In this document: positions 15,754 through 24,581 of the stretch, piece after piece | How the letters are laid out: every line of letters begins with the position of its first letter | Numbering within the stretch: position 1 is the stretch's first letter | Assembly: GCA_963719275.1 (NCBI GenBank) | Contig: CAVRBT010000006.1 | Location: 62,001-126,000, forward strand | From: AC-32 sp963719275 | Lineage (GTDB): Bacteria > Actinomycetota > Thermoleophilia > Gaiellales > Gaiellaceae | Length of the DNA stretch: 64,000 bases | Direction of reading: 5' to 3' | Made by a program: the position numbers and the translations under genes | Notes under the pieces: model-generated | Told to the model about the DNA's origin: nothing | Database searches by the model: none | What the model saw: the letters and a program-made list of their open reading frames with translations, nothing else

Positions 15754-16923
15754 AACGGCCCGCGAAGAGGAACGAGCTGCGGCCGACGAGCCGGCCGTAC
15801 TTGTTCGCCGACCGCGCGCCGAAGCCCGGCCAGACGAACCACCGGTAGACACCGCGGTGGAGCCGGTAGCGGTGCCCGTGGTAGACCCAGCTCCGCGGGA
15901 GCTTGAGGCTCGTCCCTCTGGGCCAGGCGCTGAAGATCGTCCCGCCGCGGACGAGTAGCACGTTGTAGTAGCGCGCCCCGCGAACGGCCGCCCACTGGAG
16001 GCGCGGCGCCCCCTTGACGCTTGCGCCGGGAGCCGGGGCGATGAGCGCCCCTGTGCCCGTGACGCGCACCGTGCGGCCGACCTTGTTGGCCGCGGCGTCG
16101 AACACGCTGACCGTGTAGCGGTAGTGCGTCCCGGGGTGCAGGCCCCTGTCTCGGAACGAGCTCGCCTTGCCCACGTAGACGGTCGAGCTGGCCCCGCGCT
16201 TCTTCCGCCCGGGCAGGCGCGTGACCTCGACGCGCTGCGTGTCCGCCGAGACCTGCCATTTGAAGGTCACGGCGTGGTCGCCGTGCTTCGCGCGCAGCTT
16301 CGTCAGCTGTGGCGGAGTGGAGTCGTACGCCAGCGCCATCGAGCCGCCACCGACGTTGCCGGCAACGTCGGTGCAGGTACCCGAAACCACTGCGTTGGCG
16401 TTGTCCGGGCCTGCGTAGGTCGCCGTCGTGCAACCAGCGACTCCCGAGATGCCGTCTGTGCCGTTGAACGCAACCGGGACGGCGTGGTTGTACCAGCCGT
16501 TTGCGTCCGGGCTCCGGCTCGCTCTGGCCGCTACGGCCGGGGGCGTCGCATCGATTCGGACAACGCGCGTTGTGACGCTCACGACCTCACCGTTTACGCC
16601 GTATGCGGTGCAGGTCCGCGTCGTGCCGGGGTTCGGTCCCGGGATCTGAATCGCGGGGCTGCAGCCATCCGTGTTGTTGTAATCGCCAGCTGACAACCCA
16701 ACGCACAACGACGTAATTGCCGCGCGTATTGCCGCGGTACCAGCCGTTCGTCCCGTCGATCCCGTCGATCGTGTACGTCACAACAGGTGGCGTGTGCTAG
16801 CACGACGCCGGCGGAGGGCGTCTGGGGGAGTAGCAACACTGCGGAGACGGCGACCAGAGCTGCAAGCCGCCAACCGGGGGCTCTGCGATCCCTTCGGTTG
16901 AAGAATCTCTCCCCCCGCCGCAC
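15752..16923 (-). pseudogene. Secreted Ig-like/fibronectin-type protein, frameshifted twice
   Basis: The signal peptide (APGWRLAALVAVSAVLLLPQ) is read in one frame from GTG 16923 (ATG 16995 is possible). An Ig-like stretch (TYTIDGIDGTNGWYRGN) is read in a second frame from near 16785. The remaining about 315 residues are in a third frame from near 16690 (GLSAGDYNNTDGCSPAIQIP onward). That last part has two bacterial Ig-like repeats marked by GWYNHAVPVAFNGTDGISG, a fibronectin III-like unit (HYRYTVSVFDAAANKVG) and a C-terminal domain with Tyr/Arg-rich strands. The three pieces join into one secreted protein of about 390 residues. Two single-base errors or mutations explain it. Probable cell-surface adhesin-like protein of unknown binding partner. 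Confidence 0.7.
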
Positions 16924-17017
16924 CGAGGGTCGGTCCTCGCTCTCTCGCACGACCCCTCCCCCCCGATCGTTGCGACGCCGTTGTGAATGAGCCATCGAAG
17001 CTACTCCCTAGTGTCGA

Positions 17018-17055
17018 GAGTGTCAATTACCCGATTTCGCGCGGAATTGACACTC
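17018..17055. repeat. 11-bp perfect inverted repeat upstream of UPF0104 gene
   Basis: GAGTGTCAATT (17018-17028) and AATTGACACTC (17045-17055) form a perfect inverted repeat with a 16-nt spacer, in the gap between divergent genes. TTGACA inside the right arm is too close to the downstream TAGCGT box to serve as its -35. It may be an operator, or a stray REP-like hairpin: the GTGTC/GACAC core resembles the palindromes beside the RAYT gene at 22 kb. Confidence 0.55.
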
Positions 17056-17061
17056 GTGGAC

Positions 17062-17067
17062 TAGCGT
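17062..17067 (+). promoter_or_regulatory. -10 box of leaderless UPF0104 gene
   Basis: TAGCGT lies 6 nt before ATG 17074, with no ribosome site between, as at several other genes here. Confidence 0.4.
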
Positions 17068-17073
17068 CTGACG

Positions 17074-18117
17074 ATGTCGCAGCCAGCCGCTCCGGCTCGC
17101 CCCGGCCCGCTCCGCCGCTCGCGCGACTGGCTCGAACGCCGGCCGCTGCTGGCGCTCGTCGTGCCGACGGTGCTCGCGCTCGGAGCCGTCGCGCTGCTCG
17201 CCGACCTCGCGGGCGCGGAGCCGCTCAACGAGGCGCTGCGGCACCTGCACCCGGAGTGGCTGCTGCTCTGCTTCGGCGGCGAGCTGTTTGCGTACTGCGG
17301 CTACGTGCTGGCCGTGCGCGACACGGCGCGGGTGGACGGCGGCCCCGGCCTGAGCTTCGGGCGAACGCTGCAGGCGGTGATCGGCGGCTTCGGCGTCTTC
17401 GCCGCTACCCGCACGAGCGGCGGCTTCGCGGTCGACTACTGGGTCCTGCGCAGCGCCGGCGAGGACCGCGACGGCGCGGTCGCCCGCGTGTTCGCGCTCG
17501 GGGCGCTGGAGTACGCCGTCCTCGCTCCGGCTGCGCTCTGCTCGGCGATCGCGCTGCTCGTGAGCGGCGCCGACGTCTCGCTGACGCTTACGCTCCCCTG
17601 GCTGCTCGTTATCCCCGGCGCGATCGTCGCGATCTGGCTGAGCTCGCCGAAGCGCGCGCCGCGCTACGCGAAGGCGCACGGCCGCGGCCGCGTCCGCCAG
17701 GCCTTCGCGCATGCGGTCGCAGGGCTTTCGATCCTGCGCTCGATGTTCGTCGCCCCACCCCGCGAGCACGGCCTCGGCGTGCTCGGGACCGCCATGTACT
17801 GGGCCGGCGACATCGCGTGCCTCTGGGGCGCGCTCCAGGTCTTCGGCAACCCGCGCCTCTCGGTGCCGGCCCTGATCCTCGGCTACGCGACCGGCTATGT
17901 GCTCACCCGTCGCTCGCTGCCGGCCGGCGGCGCCGGAGTCGTCGAGATCGCGCTCACCTTCGCGCTGCACTGGATGGGCTTCCCGTTCGTGCGCGCGCTG
18001 CTCGGGGTCGTCGTCTACCGGATTTTCAACCTCTGGCTGCCGATCCTGCCCGCTCTGGCCGTGCTGCCGGCCGTGAACGACCTCCGGCGGGAGCTCGAAG
18101 AAGCCGAAAACGGCTAG
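17074..18117 (+). CDS. UPF0104 / lysylphosphatidylglycerol synthase-like membrane protein
   Basis: A 347-residue protein with about eight membrane helices, matching the flippase-like transmembrane domain of MprF/UPF0104 proteins. Recognisable are GGFGVFAATRTSGGFAVDYW near residue 110 and the RRSLPAGGAGVVE segment near residue 285. The catalytic lysyl-transfer domain of MprF is absent, so lipid aminoacylation is not expected. Members of this family may translocate lipids or lipid-linked sugars. The neighbour is a c-di-GMP signalling gene 62 nt downstream. Full length for the family. Confidence 0.78.
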   Translation: MSQPAAPARPGPLRRSRDWLERRPLLALVVPTVLALGAVALLADLAGAEPLNEALRHLHPEWLLLCFGGELFAYCGYVLAVRDTARVDGGPGLSFGRTLQAVIGGFGVFAATRTSGGFAVDYWVLRSAGEDRDGAVARVFALGALEYAVLAPAALCSAIALLVSGADVSLTLTLPWLLVIPGAIVAIWLSSPKRAPRYAKAHGRGRVRQAFAHAVAGLSILRSMFVAPPREHGLGVLGTAMYWAGDIACLWGALQVFGNPRLSVPALILGYATGYVLTRRSLPAGGAGVVEIALTFALHWMGFPFVRALLGVVVYRIFNLWLPILPALAVLPAVNDLRRELEEAENG

Positions 18118-18179
18118 TTGGACGCCTTTTTCAGTTCCCCTTTCCGGGGGATCTCCTGGAGCTTGTTCGTCGAGAAACT

Positions 18180-20921
18180 ATGGCCGTGCGGCATCTCTTT
18201 GCGGCTGTGTCTCCTGCACATGCGCCGGACGTCGACGCGTCCGCGTACGAGCCCCTGCCTCCGGACCCGCTGGTCCAGTCCTACCGGCAGCTCGCAGACG
18301 TCTTCCACGACATCCTCTCGGAGCAGAGCCTCGACAACCTGCTCGAGCGGATCGCGGACACGCTGGCCGAGCTCGTCCCGCACGACACGCTCTCGATCTA
18401 CCAGGCCGACGAAGGGCAGACCGTCCTGATCCCGGTCCTCGCACGTGACACCTGGGCCGACAAGATCATGGAGAGCCGCTCCGAGTTCGGCGTCGGCATC
18501 ACCGGCTGGGCAGCTCTGCACCGCGAGCCCGTGCGCGCGAACCAGGCGCACCTCGACCCGCGGACGGTGACCGTCCCCGGAACTCCGGCCGACGAGCCCG
18601 AGGCACTGATCGCCGTCCCGCTGATCGCGCGCGGCGTCGTCAAGGGGACGCTCAACATCTACCGGCTCGGCGAGGACGCGTCTTTTAGCGACGACGAGTT
18701 CGAGCTCGCGTGCCGCTTCGCCGACGCGGCGGCGCTCGCGCTCGACAACGCGCAGATCCGCGCCCGGCTCGAGTACCAGGCGCAGACCGATTCGCTGACC
18801 GGCCTCTACAACCACCGTTACTTCCACGAGCGCCTGCGCGCCGAGCTCACGCGCGCGAGCCGCTCGCGCGACGCGGTCGCGGTGCTGATGCTCGACATCG
18901 ACGACTTCAAGCGCGTCAACGACGTCCACGGGCACGGCTCGGGCGACCAGGTGCTGACCGACCTGGCCGAGCTGCTGCGCGGCGCGTTGCGCGGCTCGGA
19001 CGTCGTCTGCCGCCTCGGCGGCGAGGAGTTCGGCGTGATCATGCCGAACGGCGACGCGGGCGACGCGCTCACGCTGGCCCGGCGGCTGACCGACGCGCTC
19101 GACGTGGTCGAGTTCGGCCCGGCCGGCAAGATCACCATCTCCGTCGGCATCTCACAGGGGCCGGAGCACGCGATGAACCCGCGCGAGCTCGTCGCCTGCG
19201 CGGAGGCCGCGATGATGACCGCGAAGGCGCGCGGCAAGAACCAGATCGTCCTCTTCGACGAGCACGCGGGCGAGCGCCCGGCCGGCGAGCCCGGCAGCGG
19301 GCGCGACGTGCGCTCGATCGCGCACCTGAAGATGCTGCAGAGCCTCGCCGGGAAGCTGAACCGGCTCAACGACGTGCGCCAGATCGGCGAGGTGATCGCC
19401 GACGAGCTCCGGCTGCTGATCGACTACCACAACTGCCGCGTCTCGGTGATCGAGGGCGACGAGGTCGTGCCGATCGCCTTCCGCGGGGAGCTGCTCTCGC
19501 GCAGCGGCGAGCGCGTCGACTTCCCGCGTACGCGCATCGGCGAGGGCATCACCGGGCATGTCGCCGACAGCGCGGAGCCTCTGCTCGTCCCGAACACCCT
19601 CGAGTGCGAGTACGCGGTGATGATCCCGGGGACGCACATGATCGAGGAGTCGCAGATCGCGGTGCCGCTCTGCTACGGCGCGCGCGTGATCGGGGTGATC
19701 GCGATCTCGAAGCTCGGCGTCGGGCAGTTCGACGAGGACGATGTGCGGCTGTTGGAGGTGCTCGCCGGCCATGCGTCGGTCGCGCTCGAGAACGCGCGTC
19801 TGTACGAGGCGCAGCGGCGCGAGGCCGGTCACCTGAAGGCGCTGCTCGAGTACACGGGCGCGCTCTCCGAGAGCGAGACGCCGGACGCGATCGGCACCGA
19901 GACGGTGCGCGCGGCCGCGCGCCTCCTCGGTGACAAGAAGTGCGCGCTCTGGCTCCCGGACGAGAACGGCGACTTCCAGATCGGCGCCCACACGGACTAC
20001 GACGGCGACCCGACGCTGCTGCCGATGCTGTCGATCTCGATCCCGGCGGCTGCTGTCCGCGCCGTCGTGGGCGACCGCTCGGGCCCGTTCCTCGTTGCGG
20101 CCGCGGAGGCGACGGTCCTCGTTCCGCCGCCGCCGGGCCTCTCCTGGCCGGACCTCGCGATCGCACCACTGCGCAACGACGGCAAGCTCGAGGGCTTCAT
20201 CGCCGTGCGCGAGCCCACCACCGACAGCGAGCACACCATCGAGGAGATCCTGCGCCTGTTACGCGGCATCTCCGACCAGGCGGCGGTGGCACTCGAACGC
20301 GCGCGCAGCTACGAAAGCCTCGAGGAGACGTTCGTCTCCACGGTCGAGGCGCTCGCGAACGCGCTCGAGGCGAACGACGAGTACACCTCGTCCCATACGC
20401 GCTGGATCATGGACATGGCGCTGCGGGTCGGCGAGGCGCTCGGGTTCGAGGGCAACGACCTCAAGCGGCTCGAGCTCGGCGCGCTCTTCCACGACATCGG
20501 CAAGATCGGGATCCCGACGAGCATCCTGCTCAAACCGGGGCCTCTCTCGACGGAGGAGCGCACGGTCATGGAGATGCACCCCGAGCTGGGCGAGCGGATC
20601 CTCGAGCCGATCGACCGTCTCGCCGAGGTGCGCACGATCGTCCGCAGCTGCCACGAGCGTTGGGACGGCGCCGGGTACCCGGACGGCAAGGCCGGCGAGG
20701 AGATCCCGCTCGAGGCGCGCATCATCCTCGTCTGCGACGCCTTCCACGCGATGACGACCGACCGCCCGTACCGCAAGCGGCTGAGCGGCGGCGAGGCTTG
20801 CCGCCGGATCCGCGAGGGTTCCGGCACGCAGTTCGACCCGGCCGTCGTCGACGTCTTCCTGAGCCTCCCGCTCGAAGTCCCGGTGCCTGACGAGCCCGTG
20901 GACGAGCGGCTCGCCTCTTAG
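18180..20921 (+). CDS. GAF-GGDEF-GAF-GAF-HD-GYP hybrid c-di-GMP cyclase/phosphodiesterase
   Basis: A 913-residue cytoplasmic signalling protein. Order: GAF (about 45-195), GGDEF (about 200-365) with catalytic RLGGEEF and an inhibitory I-site RGSD five residues before it, two further GAF-like domains (about 385-545 and 555-705), then HD-GYP (about 720-900) with HTRWIM, FHDIGKIGIP, the H-x-E/H-x-x-x-E helix (MHPELGERIL), SCHERWDGAGYPDG and FHAMTTDRPYR. Both enzyme halves look intact, so it could both make and degrade c-di-GMP under control of ligands bound by the GAF domains. It may tune the polysaccharide locus nearby. ATG 18180 is chosen because GAF homology begins soon after. Confidence 0.93.
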   Translation: MAVRHLFAAVSPAHAPDVDASAYEPLPPDPLVQSYRQLADVFHDILSEQSLDNLLERIADTLAELVPHDTLSIYQADEGQTVLIPVLARDTWADKIMESRSEFGVGITGWAALHREPVRANQAHLDPRTVTVPGTPADEPEALIAVPLIARGVVKGTLNIYRLGEDASFSDDEFELACRFADAAALALDNAQIRARLEYQAQTDSLTGLYNHRYFHERLRAELTRASRSRDAVAVLMLDIDDFKRVNDVHGHGSGDQVLTDLAELLRGALRGSDVVCRLGGEEFGVIMPNGDAGDALTLARRLTDALDVVEFGPAGKITISVGISQGPEHAMNPRELVACAEAAMMTAKARGKNQIVLFDEHAGERPAGEPGSGRDVRSIAHLKMLQSLAGKLNRLNDVRQIGEVIADELRLLIDYHNCRVSVIEGDEVVPIAFRGELLSRSGERVDFPRTRIGEGITGHVADSAEPLLVPNTLECEYAVMIPGTHMIEESQIAVPLCYGARVIGVIAISKLGVGQFDEDDVRLLEVLAGHASVALENARLYEAQRREAGHLKALLEYTGALSESETPDAIGTETVRAAARLLGDKKCALWLPDENGDFQIGAHTDYDGDPTLLPMLSISIPAAAVRAVVGDRSGPFLVAAAEATVLVPPPPGLSWPDLAIAPLRNDGKLEGFIAVREPTTDSEHTIEEILRLLRGISDQAAVALERARSYESLEETFVSTVEALANALEANDEYTSSHTRWIMDMALRVGEALGFEGNDLKRLELGALFHDIGKIGIPTSILLKPGPLSTEERTVMEMHPELGERILEPIDRLAEVRTIVRSCHERWDGAGYPDGKAGEEIPLEARIILVCDAFHAMTTDRPYRKRLSGGEACRRIREGSGTQFDPAVVDVFLSLPLEVPVPDEPVDERLAS

Positions 20922-20973
20922 CTCACCCGAACGAGGGGCAAAGCCCGCTCCACCGGGCTCCGATGACCTTCAC

Positions 20974-21940
20974 ATGCGGTTGGTGACTCTTGCCTGCGCG
21001 TCCGTGGTCGCGCTCTCGCTCGCCGGGACGGCCGACGCGTCGCAGCTGATCGCGCGCAACGCGTCCCACATCAAGCTCGCCGTCAACAAGAAGGGGACGG
21101 CGATGGTCACGTACTCGGTGCGCGGCAGGGTCACGCACCTGCTCGCCTGGGGTGCCGTCAACGCGCGGCCGCGGCCGGCGTCGCCGCGGATCCGCCAGGT
21201 CGAGTTCAAGGTCGACTACTCCGGCGGCTGGAAGCACCGCCGCATGACGTGGAAGCACTTCAAGAATCGCTGCCTGCGCGTACGACGGCCCGGAGCTCGC
21301 CTGGCTCGTGGCTGCCTGTAAGGCCCGGAACGGCTCGTACTGGGCGTTGCAGAGCTGGCAGACGGCGCTGCCGAACCTCGGCATGGCGCCTTGGCTCAGG
21401 CAGCAGAAGACCTGGTGGCTGCGCCTCTCGCACTGGACCGGCCCGCTCGCGACGCTGGACGTCTACACGGACTGGATCTACGGCGGCCGCTTCCAGGAGG
21501 TCTTCGGCCAGTACACCTACAAAGGCAAGGGGATCCGCGGCTTCGGCACCACCCGCGTCGGTGCGCCGACGGACAACTACGGCCGGCTGCTCTTCCTCGA
21601 CACGTACAACTCGGCTTACGGCAAGGGCTGGCTGCGCGAGAACTCGTTCGTCTCGCACGGGCCGCCCGGGATGTTCTGCTACGGCTTCTACCGCCGGAAC
21701 CCGCGGGTCGGCGGCTACGCGCACCCGCGGAACATCCCGAACCGCAAGCGGCCCTCCGGCGTCGGCGAGCAGTACCGGATCACGGCCGCCGGGCCCGGTG
21801 TGACCCCCGACGTGATGTGGCAGGGGCCTGGGCTGCACCCGTACAACCGCGGGAACGCGTCGGACGTGGCGCTCGAAAGCGCGATGAACGCCGAGCGGAA
21901 CGCGATCCGCGGCGGATACGGCAAGTGCGCGCACGACTAG
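20974..21940 (+). pseudogene. Secreted protein of unknown function, one frameshift
   Basis: A signal peptide (MRLVTLACASVVALSLAGTA-DAS) leads a domain of about 320 residues. The frame changes once near 21270: HRRMTWKHFKNRC continues as AYDGPELAWLVAACKARNGS in the other frame. The rest is well conserved in composition, rich in Trp, Tyr and Gly (WQTALPNLG, GYAHPRNIPNRKRPSGVGEQ, NAERNAIRGGYGKCAHD). No known catalytic motif is recognised. The stop overlaps the convergent RAYT stop at a CTAG. One base change restores it. Confidence 0.6.
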
Positions 21941-22542
21941 CGGCGCGCGCGGCGTAACCCGTCACCGTGTCTGACACGGGGTGCCGGCGCGGCAATCCCG
22001 TCGTGCACAAACTCGCGGTATGCACGGCGGGCCACTGACGGCGTAGCGCCGAAAAGCCGAAGGTGCTGCGTCGTCGCCAGGAACGGCGGCGGGAAGTCGA
22101 GGCCGGCACACCCCCGATAGCTGCTCCAGACCCAGTCCTCCGGCTTCTCGCAGATGTTCGCCCGAACGGGGTTAAGCACGATGTAGCGAGCGGTCTCTAG
22201 GACGCGGCTGTCGTCCTCGACGAGCTCGCTCCAGAAGCGGTTCCGAAAGAGGTGCTGCCCGACATAGCCGTTTTTGCGGTTGGAGAACGTCGCGAAGCAC
22301 CCGTTGAGCAGCTGCATGCCGGCAGAGAGGCCGCCCACGTGGAGCTGAACGAGCAAATGGAAATGGTTCGACATCAGCACGTACGCATGACAAATCCAGC
22401 CGAACCTCTTCGTCACGACCGTCAAGAGCCTCAAGAAGATGCGGCGCTCGAAGTCGTCTTCGTAGATCACGCATCCCCGGTTGCCCTTGGACCCGACGTG
22501 GTAGATGCCGCCGGGCACCTCGATGCGGCGCTCTCTCGGCAT
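21937..22542 (-). CDS. REP-associated tyrosine transposase (RAYT, Y1_Tnp)
   Basis: A 201-residue single-strand transposase of the IS200/IS605-related RAYT group. It shows RIEVPGGIYHVGSKGNRGC at the start, the HUH metal motif NHFHLLVQ, and downstream FSNRKNGYVGQHLFRNRF containing candidate catalytic Tyr residues, then ARYIVLNPVRA, a RAYT signature. These enzymes nick and join palindromic REP sequences. GTGTC-T-GACAC palindromes lie at both ends, the one at 21.97 kb being read through as the last dozen codons. I start at ATG 22542 because the family begins there; an upstream ATG at 22650 would add an un-family-like extension. Confidence 0.88.
   Translation of the reverse strand: MPRERRIEVPGGIYHVGSKGNRGCVIYEDDFERRIFLRLLTVVTKRFGWICHAYVLMSNHFHLLVQLHVGGLSAGMQLLNGCFATFSNRKNGYVGQHLFRNRFWSELVEDDSRVLETARYIVLNPVRANICEKPEDWVWSSYRGCAGLDFPPPFLATTQHLRLFGATPSVARRAYREFVHDGIAAPAPRVRHGDGLRRARR
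21964..21983. repeat. REP-like palindrome, downstream of RAYT core
   Basis: CACCGTGTC-T-GACACGGGGTG, with arms CCGTGTC/GACACGG, lies inside the last codons of the RAYT gene. It matches the copy on the other side of the gene, as expected for the substrate of a RAYT. Confidence 0.6.
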
Positions 22543-22603
22543 CTCGGGACGGTACGGCGCGATGCGCAGCTCACCGGCGGGCCGTCTCAGTTCCGGCGCG
22601 GAA

Positions 22604-22633
22604 TGGTGACACTCTTGTCGCCGTGTCTGACAC
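22604..22633. repeat. REP-like hairpin, upstream of RAYT
   Basis: GGTGACAC, ten bases, then GTGTCTGACACC forms a hairpin with the same GTGTC/GACAC core. It sits between the RAYT gene and the GH1 remnant. Confidence 0.55.
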
Positions 22634-22659
22634 CGATTCTTGGGCGCCACGGCACGTGC

Positions 22660-22981
22660 AGTCGCTCTGGAACGCGACGTCGATCTTCATCACCGAAAAC
22701 GGGTGCGCAGCCTCGGATGCCGTCTCCAACGACGGCAGGTCTACGACCCTTATCGCGTGATGTTCATCCGCGCCTACCTCGGCCAACTCCAACGCGCCAC
22801 CACCGAAGGCGTTCCGGTCGACGGCTACTTCCACTGGAGCGCCCAGGACAACTTCGAGTGGATATACGGCTACCGCAACCGGTTCGGCCTGATCTACGTC
22901 GACTTCGACACGCTCGAGCGGACGCCGAAGCTGAGCGCCGAGTGGTTCCGGGAGGCGGCGCGGCAGAACGCCGTCGTGTAG
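22660..22981 (+). pseudogene. C-terminal remnant of a GH1 beta-glucosidase
   Basis: The segment encodes only the last about 110 residues of a glycoside hydrolase family 1 enzyme. IFITENGCAASDAVSNDGR contains the I-T-E-N-G nucleophile motif. After a frameshift near 22740 comes YDPYRVMFIRAYLGQLQR, then GYFHWSAQDNFEWIYGYRNR and FGLIYVDFDTLERTPK, the classic GH1 ending. The first about 330 residues are missing. The remnant begins right beside the RAYT palindrome, suggesting loss associated with that element. It is not expected to fold or act alone. Confidence 0.8.
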
Positions 22982-23008
22982 AGCGTCTTCGCTGAAAGAG
23001 GAGAGCCG

Positions 23009-23482
23009 GTGCCGCAGGCGGAAACACGGCCAATGGGACGTTTGAACCTCATCGAGCGGCGCGTCGAGCGCTTCCTGCAGGAGCCGCCGTCGGTCGGCAA
23101 CGCGGCGGGCGTGATCGTCGTCGCGACGGCCGTCGTGATGGTGGGCGCCGGCGCCTTGATCACGCTGATCGACAGCGAGGAGTACCCGAACGTGGGGGTC
23201 GGTCTCTGGTGGGCGATCCAGACCGTCACCACGGTCGGCTACGGCGACGTCGCGCCGAAGCAGGTCGGTGGCAGAATCGTGGCAGCCCTGGTGATGCTCT
23301 ACGGGATCGCGTTCATCGCAATCGTCACCGCGGTGATCACCTCGACCTTCGTCGCGCGGGCGACACGCGAGTCCGGCGCGGCGCACCGAGAGGAAGAGGA
23401 AAGCGACCGCGAGCTGATGGAGAAGCGCTTCGACGAGCTCGAGCGCAAGCTCGACGCGCTCACGGGTGCGCAGGAGCCGTGA
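23009..23482 (+). CDS. Two-helix potassium channel
   Basis: A 157-residue ion-channel protein of the Ion_trans_2 type. It has an outer helix (about 30-52), a pore helix and the selectivity filter TVTTVGYGD, an inner helix (about 92-118, LYGIAFIAIVTAVITSTFV) and a C-terminal acidic coiled coil (EEESDRELMEKRFDELERKL) that should drive tetramer assembly. No RCK nucleotide-binding domain is attached. It would conduct K+ across the cytoplasmic membrane. The GTG start follows GAGGAGAGCCG. The gene overlaps the next by four bases, so the two are co-translated. Confidence 0.9.
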   Translation: MPQAETRPMGRLNLIERRVERFLQEPPSVGNAAGVIVVATAVVMVGAGALITLIDSEEYPNVGVGLWWAIQTVTTVGYGDVAPKQVGGRIVAALVMLYGIAFIAIVTAVITSTFVARATRESGAAHREEEESDRELMEKRFDELERKLDALTGAQEP

Positions 23483-24561
23483 CCGAAAAGGCCGTTCCCC
23501 AGACGGGTTGGCGGAGCTGGTTCGCGTCGACCGGCGTGCCACCCGCGTGGGGGCTCGTGCGCTACGCGGCAGCGGGCCTGATCGTCGGAGCGGCGCTGAG
23601 CAGCCCCCTACCGGACTTCCGCGGGACGATGCTCGGCGCGCTCGCCGGCCTGCTTGTCGCGGCCGCGGGCTCGGCCGGGCCGTCCGGGATCTCGCGGCGG
23701 CTGGCGCTCCTCACCGCGGGCCTGGGGCTCGTCTTCACGGCCGTCGCGTTCGGGACCGGCACCCACCCCGTGTGGGCCGCGCTCGCGATGGCGGCCGTCG
23801 CGCTGCTGACCTCGGTCGGCGCGGCTGCCGGCCCGCTAGGCGCCGTACTCGGGTTCCTTCTCTCCCTCGGCTATTTGCTCGTGGCGCTGATGGCGCGGGT
23901 CGCGAATCTGTTCGAGCTCGTCTCGTTCCGCTGGGCGGTGGCGCACATCGCCGTCGGCGCCCTCGCCGGGTTGCTCGTCGTCTTCATCGGGACAGCGAGA
24001 CGGAGGCGAGACGAGTCGGAGGAGACCAGGGCGGCCACCGCCCCGCTGCCGGTCAACGCGATGTGGGCGTCGCTCCGGAGCTTCGACGAACACGCGCGCG
24101 ACGGCGTCCGGCGCGCGATCCCGCTCGGCATCCTCATGTACGTCTTCCAGGTCAACGGCGGCCGCGACGCCTACTGGGTCTTCTTCGCCGCGTTCCTCGT
24201 GCTCCTCACCCCCGGGAAGAACCCGAAGAGCCTCGCCGCCGCACGCGTCGGCAGCACGCTCTTCGGCGTACTCCTGCTCGCCGCCGTCTCACTCGTCGTG
24301 CCCGAGCGGGCGCTCTTTTCGCTGGGCATCATCATCCTCTTCTGCGGGATCGGGATCGGGCCGCCGTACCCGGTCCTCGGCGGCGGCCTCACGACGATCG
24401 GCTCGGTGCTCCTGGCGGGCGCCCCCACCGGGGCTGTCGGGGACTGGGCCCTGCGCCGGCTGCTCGACACGCTGCTCGGCTGCGCCATCGCTCTCGCGGC
24501 GACCTACCTGCTTTGGCCGCACGACCGCGAGACCGACGAGCCGGTGCCGGTCACGACGTAG
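23479..24561 (+). CDS. FUSC-family membrane protein
   Basis: A 360-residue protein with two blocks of about five membrane helices, separated by a basic, polar loop (about 170-200), of the fusaric-acid-resistance/YccS-like group. The second block contains the FUSC-like turn GGRDAYWVFFAAFLVLLTPG, then KNPKSLAAARVGSTLFG. Members are proposed exporters of aromatic acids or regulators of envelope stress; the substrate here is unknown. GTG 23479 overlaps the channel stop (GTGA). The pairing with a K+ channel is unusual and of unknown meaning. Confidence 0.75.
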   Translation: MTEKAVPQTGWRSWFASTGVPPAWGLVRYAAAGLIVGAALSSPLPDFRGTMLGALAGLLVAAAGSAGPSGISRRLALLTAGLGLVFTAVAFGTGTHPVWAALAMAAVALLTSVGAAAGPLGAVLGFLLSLGYLLVALMARVANLFELVSFRWAVAHIAVGALAGLLVVFIGTARRRRDESEETRAATAPLPVNAMWASLRSFDEHARDGVRRAIPLGILMYVFQVNGGRDAYWVFFAAFLVLLTPGKNPKSLAAARVGSTLFGVLLLAAVSLVVPERALFSLGIIILFCGIGIGPPYPVLGGGLTTIGSVLLAGAPTGAVGDWALRRLLDTLLGCAIALAATYLLWPHDRETDEPVPVTT

Positions 24562-24569
24562 GGGGCTCG

Positions 24570-24575
24570 TATGAT
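24570..24575 (+). promoter_or_regulatory. -10 box of leaderless flavin reductase gene
   Basis: TATGAT lies 6 nt before GTG 24582 (followed at once by ATG 24585). No ribosome site fits in between. Confidence 0.5.
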
Positions 24576-24581
24576 CGCCGC

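Noticed and set aside
17047..17052. TTGACA as a -35 box for the UPF0104 gene
   Set aside because: Only 9 bp separate it from the TAGCGT box; it belongs to the inverted repeat.
22640..22981. Stand-alone small gene at 22640
   Set aside because: Its conserved part is only the GH1 C-terminus; the upstream residues are out of frame with the family.
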